DNA from: Actinomadura sp. NBRC 104412
GTDB lineage: Bacteria; Actinomycetota; Actinomycetes; Streptosporangiales; Streptosporangiaceae
DNA length: 64,000 bases
Assembly (NCBI RefSeq): GCF_030269515.1
Contig: NZ_BSTM01000012.1
Location: 1-64,000 of the forward strand
Direction: 5' to 3'
A program made the position numbers and the translations under genes. Of the stretch, positions 58,848-64,000 are shown piece after piece (position 1 is the first letter of the stretch; every line of letters begins with the position of its first letter). Below the pieces are notes generated by a model. That model did no database searches and had not been told where the DNA came from. It saw only the letters and a list, made by a program, of their open reading frames with translations.

Positions 58848-61784
58848 TCAGTCGGAGGCGAAGAGGGCCAGGCGGTGGGCGACCGCGGCGGCCTCGCCGC
58901 GGCTGGTCACCTTCAGCTTGGCCAGGATGTTGGAGACGTGCACGCTGGCGGTCTTCGTGGAGATGACCAGCGCCTCGGCGATGTCGCGGTTGCTGTGGCC
59001 CTCCGTGAGAAGCCGCAGCACCTCGAACTCGCGCGGAGTCAGGCCGAGCGGGGCGGTGTCGTCGCGGCGGCGGACGCGGCGCGTCACCGCCTCGATCCGC
59101 TCGCACAGCGGCGCGGCACTCAGGTCGCGGGCCGCCTTGGCGGCCCGTTCCAGGCGTCGCGCCGCCCCCTCGTGGTCGCCCGAGGCCAGCGCCGCTTCGC
59201 CCGCGCCCAGGAGAGCCTCCGCCATCGGGTACGGACGCTTCAGCTCCTCCCACGCGGTCGCGGAGGCGTCCCACGCGGCCAGGGCGCGCTCGCCGCGCAC
59301 ACGGGCCGCCTGGGCCTCGAACGCCAGCCGGTACGCGTTCTGGGCGGGGCCGGTGGTGCTGAGCCCGGCCGCGCGCGACTCGATCTGCGGGAACGCGGGC
59401 CGACCGTCGATGGTGGCGGCGTCGCCGAGCTCCGCGCAGGCGGCGGCGCCGGTCACCAGCACCGGCCAGGCGTAGCGGGCGTCGTCCGGCAGCCCCGGAT
59501 GGGCGATCACGTCCCGCACCGCCTCCAGCGCCGCGTCGGGCCGTCCCTCGGTCATCCGCAGCCGCGCCTCCAGCCGCACGGTGGAGAAGAAGTCCTGGGC
59601 CTTCTTCCACGGCATCTTCCGATGCGTGATCTCGCGGGCCTCCGCCAGCCGCTCCCTGGCGGTGTCGAGGTCGCCCCGGTACAGCGCGATCTCCCCGTCC
59701 AGGACGAGCAGCGAGGTGCGGATGGTGAGCCCGGGGTCCTGCTCCAACGACTGCCGCAGGATCGTGCGGGCCTCGTCCCACCGGCCCAGCGACACCAGCG
59801 GCTCGGCCCTGTTGATGGACACGTACGTGCCCTGGGTGCGGGCCATGCCGTGCTCCCGCGCCACATCCATGCCGAGACGGGCGACCTCGGCGGCGTCCTC
59901 GTGCCGCCCGACGCCCTCCAGGAAGTGCGACTTGATGACGGCAACACGTAGCTGCGCCTGGAAACTCCCCGCCTGGTCGGCGATCTTCTCCACCTCGCGC
60001 AGCGCCGCGCCGTCACGGTCGTAGTCCATGTCGACGCAGAACAGCGTGATGCGGGCGCTCACCTCGGCGGTCATCGATCCGATCTGGCGGGCGATCCGCA
60101 GCGACTCCTCCGCCGCCGCGCGGGCCGTCCGGATGTCGGTGGACAGCCGCACGTACGTGGCCATCGCGGCCAGCACGCGGGCGCGCAGCTCGGTGGGCGG
60201 CTCGGCCGGCAGGCAGGCCACGGCCTCCCGCAGATCGTCGATGCAACGGGACCGGGCCGTCTCGTAGTACATCCGGCCGCGCAGCTCCAGCAGCGCGGCG
60301 CGGCGCGACGCCTGGTCCTCACCGGTGCCCACGGCGCGCAGCGCGGCGCTGGCCAGCTTGATCCCGCGGTCGAACTCCCCGGCCAGATCGGCGGCCGCCG
60401 CGGCCTCCTCCAGCACGTCGACATGCCCGGCGCCGATGCGCTCCTCGGCGTCCGGTACGCGCTCCCACAGCTCCAGGACGCGCAGGAGCATCGCGAGCTT
60501 CTCGGCGTACGCCAGCGTCTTGTGCGCCTCCGCGGCGGCCCGCCATGAGCTGACCAGCGCCCAGGTGGCGTCGTGCGCCGAGTACCAGTGGTGGCTCAGC
60601 TCCACCCACAGGCGCCGCGCCGGCACCAGACCCGGATCGTTCTCCAGGGCCTCGGCGTAGCGGGTGTGCAGGCGGGTGTGCTCGCCGGGGAGCAGATCCT
60701 CGTGGATCGCCTCGCGGATCAGGGCGTGCCGGAACGCGTACCCGTCGCCGTCCACGACCAGCACGTTCGCGGCGATGGCCGGTCGCAGCAGCCGGGTGAG
60801 GCGGGGTTCGTCCAGCCCCGACACGGCGGCCAGCAGCGCGTGCTCGATGCGGGTGCCGCCCGCGCTGGCGTCGCGCAGCACCTCCTGCGTCTCCTCCGGG
60901 AGCCTCTGGACGCCCGCGAGGAGCAGGTCGCGCAGCGACTCGGGCAGCTCGGCATGCTTGCCGTCCTCGCTGCCGTCCTCGCTTTCCAGCAGGAACTCGA
61001 CGAACAGCGGGATGCCCTCGCTGCGGGCGTAGATCCGGTCCACCAGCGGCGGCGGGGGCTCGGCGTCCATCGCCCCGGCCACCAGCCGCGCGACGTCGGC
61101 CTTGGACAGCCGGGTCAGTTCGAGCCGCCGTACCCGCTCGAGCCGTGCCAGTTCGGCCAGCAGGGGCCGCAGAGGGTGGGCGCGGTGCAGCTCGTTGGTG
61201 CGGTAGGTGACCACGATCAGCAGCGGTGAGCCGCCGGCGTTGCGGATCAGGAACGCCAGCAGCTCGCGGGTGGACTGGTCGGCCCAGTGCGCGTCCTCGA
61301 TCACCAGCACCACGGGGCCGCGCTCGGCCAGCCGCTCCAGCAGGGTCAGCACCAGCTCGAACAGCCGGGCCCGCTCCTCCGCGGACGCCTCGTCGGACTC
61401 CGGCTCGCCGAACTCCGGCAGCAGCCGGGCCAGCCCGGAGGTGTCGGCCCGCGGCAGGAGACCCGCCACCCCTTCGATGCCGATGTCGCGGACCAGCCCG
61501 CGCAGCACGGTGGTGAACGGGATGAACGGCAACCCGTCCGATCCCAGCTCAAGGCATCCGCCCGCCAGGAGCCGGGCGCCCTTCTCCCCGAGGCGGGCCG
61601 CGAACTCCCGGATCAGCCGGGTCTTGCCGACCCCGGCCTCGCCTCCGATCAGCACCGCTCCCGGCGCGCGCGAAAGCGACTCCTCCAAGTCGCCCAGCTC
61701 GGCCGTCCGGCCGACCATGAGGGACGGCATCGCGCGTATGCTCACGCCCTCAAGCATGCCAAACCCGTCGGACATTCCTGTCAC
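58848..61784 (-). CDS. LuxR-family LAL regulator with AAA ATPase domain
   Basis: This large (up to 978 residues) ATP-binding regulator has LMVGRTAELGDLEESL, Walker A GGEAGVGKT (about 47-55) and Walker B-like VVLVIEDAHWAD. A tetratricopeptide-like helical middle follows, and the C-terminal LuxR helix-turn-helix (LTPREFEVLRLLTEGHSNRD, then IAEALVISTKTASVHVSNIL). LAL proteins are usually activators of catabolic or secondary-metabolite genes. The start is unsettled: GTG 61784, ATG 61775, GTG 61742 and ATG 61730 are all in frame, and none has a well-spaced ribosome-binding site. Its target could be the adjacent CoA genes; this is inference. Confidence 0.92.
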   Translation of the reverse strand: MTGMSDGFGMLEGVSIRAMPSLMVGRTAELGDLEESLSRAPGAVLIGGEAGVGKTRLIREFAARLGEKGARLLAGGCLELGSDGLPFIPFTTVLRGLVRDIGIEGVAGLLPRADTSGLARLLPEFGEPESDEASAEERARLFELVLTLLERLAERGPVVLVIEDAHWADQSTRELLAFLIRNAGGSPLLIVVTYRTNELHRAHPLRPLLAELARLERVRRLELTRLSKADVARLVAGAMDAEPPPPLVDRIYARSEGIPLFVEFLLESEDGSEDGKHAELPESLRDLLLAGVQRLPEETQEVLRDASAGGTRIEHALLAAVSGLDEPRLTRLLRPAIAANVLVVDGDGYAFRHALIREAIHEDLLPGEHTRLHTRYAEALENDPGLVPARRLWVELSHHWYSAHDATWALVSSWRAAAEAHKTLAYAEKLAMLLRVLELWERVPDAEERIGAGHVDVLEEAAAAADLAGEFDRGIKLASAALRAVGTGEDQASRRAALLELRGRMYYETARSRCIDDLREAVACLPAEPPTELRARVLAAMATYVRLSTDIRTARAAAEESLRIARQIGSMTAEVSARITLFCVDMDYDRDGAALREVEKIADQAGSFQAQLRVAVIKSHFLEGVGRHEDAAEVARLGMDVAREHGMARTQGTYVSINRAEPLVSLGRWDEARTILRQSLEQDPGLTIRTSLLVLDGEIALYRGDLDTARERLAEAREITHRKMPWKKAQDFFSTVRLEARLRMTEGRPDAALEAVRDVIAHPGLPDDARYAWPVLVTGAAACAELGDAATIDGRPAFPQIESRAAGLSTTGPAQNAYRLAFEAQAARVRGERALAAWDASATAWEELKRPYPMAEALLGAGEAALASGDHEGAARRLERAAKAARDLSAAPLCERIEAVTRRVRRRDDTAPLGLTPREFEVLRLLTEGHSNRDIAEALVISTKTASVHVSNILAKLKVTSRGEAAAVAHRLALFASD

Positions 61785-61817
61785 GATTTTTTACCGGTTA
61801 CGCCGTGAAACTGATGG

Positions 61818-62870
61818 TCAGCCCGGATTCATCCGCCAGGTCTGGCCCCGGTGCTCGTCCAGTCCGGGCACCGGGCCGGGCGGCAGCGGCGGGTGCACGG
61901 TGGTGCGGACGGGCACGCCGACCGTGCCGTCCGCGATGACGCCGCGGGCCTGGAAGTGCCCGTGCGCCATCATCTCGGCCCTGGTCAGCACCGGCGCCAC
62001 CGGCGCGCCCGCCGGGTAGAGCAGATCGATGGCCTCGTCCCTGGTGAGCCGGGAGATCGCGGCGGCCACCGCGGCGTCCAGCTCCCGCACCCGCGCCAGC
62101 CGCTCGGAGAACGGGAGGTCGGCGTGCTCCACCAGGCCGAGCGCACGGCAGGTCGCGGCCCACAGCCGCTGCTCCGACACCACCCCCAGGGTGATCTTGC
62201 CGCCGTCCTTGGTGGTGTAGACCCCGTACCCGGGGACCGGGGGGCCGGGCTCCCGCCGGCGCTCACGCGGCTCGGGGACGGTGCCGACCCAGTGCGCCAG
62301 GACGTCCGCCATGCCCAGGTCGATGTGGTCGCCGAGCCCCGTCGTCCGCGCCTTCAGGCAGGCCGCCGTGATCGCGAACGCGGCCATCGTCGCCGCCGCC
62401 ATGTCGGCGACGGGCAGCTCGTCCACGTCCGGCGATCCGGCCTCGGGCGGCATCGCCCCCGTATAGGCGCGGTAGTTGACGTCGTGCCCCGGCAGCGCCG
62501 ACAGCGATCCGTGCGATCCGTATCCCGACAGCGAGCAGTAGACCAGCCCGGGATTGAGGGCCAGCACCGCCTCGTGCCCGACGCCGAGCCGGTCGGCGAC
62601 GCCGGGACGGTACCCCTCCACGAAGACCTCGGCCCCGGCGGCGAGCTCCAGGCAGCGGGCCCGGTCGGACGGGTCCTTGAGGTCCAGGACGATGCCGCGC
62701 TTGTGCTGGTTGAGCAGGTCGAAATGGCTCGGGAAGGCGCGCATCGGCTCGCCGCCCGGCGGCTCCACCTTGATCACGTCGGCGCCGAGCTGGGCGAGCA
62801 ACTGGGTGGCGTACGGCCCGGGCCGCCACATCGTCAGGTCCAGCACCCGCAGCCCGTCCAGCAGCGCCAT
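61818..62870 (-). CDS. CaiB/BaiF family CoA-transferase
   Basis: This 350-residue class III CoA-transferase reads LLDGLRVLDLTMWRPGPYAT, LAQLGADVIKVEPPGGEPMR, NQHKRGIVLDLKDPSDR, and VFVEGYRPGVADRLGVG. The catalytic Asp is in GHDVNYRAYTG (about residue 130), and the C-terminal half has VYTTKDGGKITLGVVSEQRLW. It transfers CoA between carboxylic acids; alternatively it may be an alpha-methylacyl-CoA racemase relative. ATG 62870 has GGAG seven bases upstream. It is on the strand of the LAL gene, 33 bp before its furthest start. Confidence 0.93.
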   Translation of the reverse strand: MALLDGLRVLDLTMWRPGPYATQLLAQLGADVIKVEPPGGEPMRAFPSHFDLLNQHKRGIVLDLKDPSDRARCLELAAGAEVFVEGYRPGVADRLGVGHEAVLALNPGLVYCSLSGYGSHGSLSALPGHDVNYRAYTGAMPPEAGSPDVDELPVADMAAATMAAFAITAACLKARTTGLGDHIDLGMADVLAHWVGTVPEPRERRREPGPPVPGYGVYTTKDGGKITLGVVSEQRLWAATCRALGLVEHADLPFSERLARVRELDAAVAAAISRLTRDEAIDLLYPAGAPVAPVLTRAEMMAHGHFQARGVIADGTVGVPVRTTVHPPLPPGPVPGLDEHRGQTWRMNPG

Positions 62871-63048
62871 GGTCCCACTCCGCTCCCCGCTGATCGTGAC
62901 CACGCTCACCCCCCGCGCCCCGCCTCGTCAAGGCGCTCCGGGCACCGGAATGACGACGCCCTTGCCGTTCCTTGGAGCTCTGTTGACGTGCCGTCCAATC
63001 CGGGGGACGCTGACCGGGGTAGAACGGGATTCTGCGAGGTCAGAGCCG

Positions 63049-64000
63049 GTGGAGGTGGTCGGAATCCGATTCTCCCTTTTCTACGAACACCAGCTTCCCC
63101 GGCCTTGGGACGACGGCCGGGAGCAACGGCTCTACCAGGACGCGCTCGAACAGATCGAGATCGCCGACCGGGTCGGGTTCGACTACGTGTGGGAGGTCGA
63201 GCACCACTTCCTGGAGGAGTACAGCCATTCCTCCGCGCCGGAGGTCTTCCTCGCCGCCGCGTCCCAGCGGACCGAGCGGATCAGGCTCGGCCATGGGATC
63301 GTCCAGCTCCCGCACCAGGTCAACCACCCGGCGCGGGTGGCCGAGCGCATCGCCACGCTCGACCTGGTGTCCGGCGGACGGGTCGACTTCGGCACCGGTG
63401 AGGCCAGCTCGGGCGCCGAGCTGGGGGGCTTCGGCGTCAAGCGCGCCGACAAGCGCGCCCAGTGGCAGGACGCCATCGACGCCATCACGCGGATGTTCGT
63501 CGAGGAGCCCTTCGCCGGGTGGGACTCGCCGTTCATGACGATGCCGCCGCGCAACGTGATCCCCAAGCCCGTCCAGCGGCCGCATCCGCCGCTGTGGGTG
63601 GCCTGCTCGCGGCGCGAGACCATCCATTTCGCCGCCCGCAACGGCATCGGCGCGCTGTCGTTCTCGTTCGTCGAGCCCGAGGACGCCGGTGTGTGGGTGG
63701 ACGAGTACTACCGGCTGATCGAATCCGAGGAGTGCGTCCCGGCCGGTTTCGCGGTCAATCCCAATGTCGCCGTCGTCCTGCCGATGATGCTGCACCGGGA
63801 CGAGGCCACCGCGATCGACCGCGGTATCGACGGCGCCCATTTCTTCGGTTTCGCGCTCGCGCACTATTACGGCAACACGCCGCACGACCCCGGCCGCACG
63901 GACGTCTGGAAGCATTTCCAGGAGCGCAGGGCCGCCCGGGGCTTCTCCCGCGACCAGATCATCGCCAACGCCCGGTCGCTGAACGTCAACATCGGCTCGC
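63049..64000 (+). CDS. LLM-class flavin-dependent oxidoreductase (3' end outside window)
   Basis: At least 317 residues of a bacterial luciferase-like monooxygenase are present. It has an F/SLFYEHQLPRPWDDGREQ N-terminus, GFDYVWEVEHHFLEEYSHSS (substrate/flavin region), IRLGHGIVQLPHQVNHPARVAERIATLD and VDFGTGEASSGAELGGFGV. No stop codon is reached by 64000. These enzymes oxidise substrates with FMNH2 or F420. GTG 63049 has GAGG about 10 nt upstream; GTG 63055 is also possible. Divergent from the CoA-transferase gene. Confidence 0.9.
   Translation, partial: MEVVGIRFSLFYEHQLPRPWDDGREQRLYQDALEQIEIADRVGFDYVWEVEHHFLEEYSHSSAPEVFLAAASQRTERIRLGHGIVQLPHQVNHPARVAERIATLDLVSGGRVDFGTGEASSGAELGGFGVKRADKRAQWQDAIDAITRMFVEEPFAGWDSPFMTMPPRNVIPKPVQRPHPPLWVACSRRETIHFAARNGIGALSFSFVEPEDAGVWVDEYYRLIESEECVPAGFAVNPNVAVVLPMMLHRDEATAIDRGIDGAHFFGFALAHYYGNTPHDPGRTDVWKHFQERRAARGFSRDQIIANARSLNVNIGS

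Overview
The window comes from a high-GC actinobacterium, most likely in or near the Thermomonosporaceae (Actinomadura/Thermomonospora type). This is inferred from the very high GC, the many GTG starts, the XPB-type helicase with its partner protein, DUF3027 and DUF2530 proteins, an IdeR-type regulator, UdgX, and an XRE/DUF397/anti-sigma-like ATPase set. It opens in the 3' part of a 5S rRNA gene, so it lies just downstream of an rRNA operon.

Region 1 (about 0.1-37.7 kb) is mostly chromosomal housekeeping and regulatory DNA. It holds the XPB helicase and its partner, TetR and GNAT genes, a HAD phosphatase, a cold-shock protein, an MFS permease, DUF3027, a very large GHKL-ATPase protein and a DUF2530 protein. 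These are followed by an AzgA-type purine permease, a MarR-MFS pair, an RNA 2',3'-cyclic phosphodiesterase, two large membrane/secreted proteins, a class II glutamine amidotransferase, serC, citrate synthase, pdxH-MFS, UdgX, IdeR, a PAS-GAF-PP2C-ATPase switch protein, an alcohol dehydrogenase, a methyltransferase and an EmrB/QacA pump fused to a winged helix.

Region 2 (about 37.7-51.8 kb) looks like an accessory or defence island. It contains a frameshifted ASCH-domain remnant, a complete HisRS with a eukaryal/archaeal-like signature followed by an unknown 203-residue protein, and an XRE/DUF397 unit divergent from a small ATPase. The largest element is a minus-strand operon running AIPR-nuclease > hsdR > hsdS > hsdM, a type I restriction-modification system. 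The HsdS protein has two near-duplicate target-recognition domains, which predicts a symmetric bipartite site. The AIPR protein appears to join a PD-(D/E)xK nuclease core to a C-terminal RAMA-like domain.

Region 3 (about 51.8-64 kb) is a CoA-linked catabolic region: thiolase, enoyl-CoA hydratase, a divergent IclR regulator, a long acyl-CoA dehydrogenase, a methyltransferase, a LuxR-type LAL regulator, a CaiB/BaiF CoA-transferase and a truncated LLM flavin oxidoreductase. Between the acyl-CoA dehydrogenase and the methyltransferase lies about 0.8 kb made of four tandem copies of a roughly 204-bp unit with self-complementary arms. It is not convincingly coding and is one of the more unusual sequences here.

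All functional calls rest on reading motifs by eye; no database search was run. Residue numbers are hand counts and may be off by one or two.
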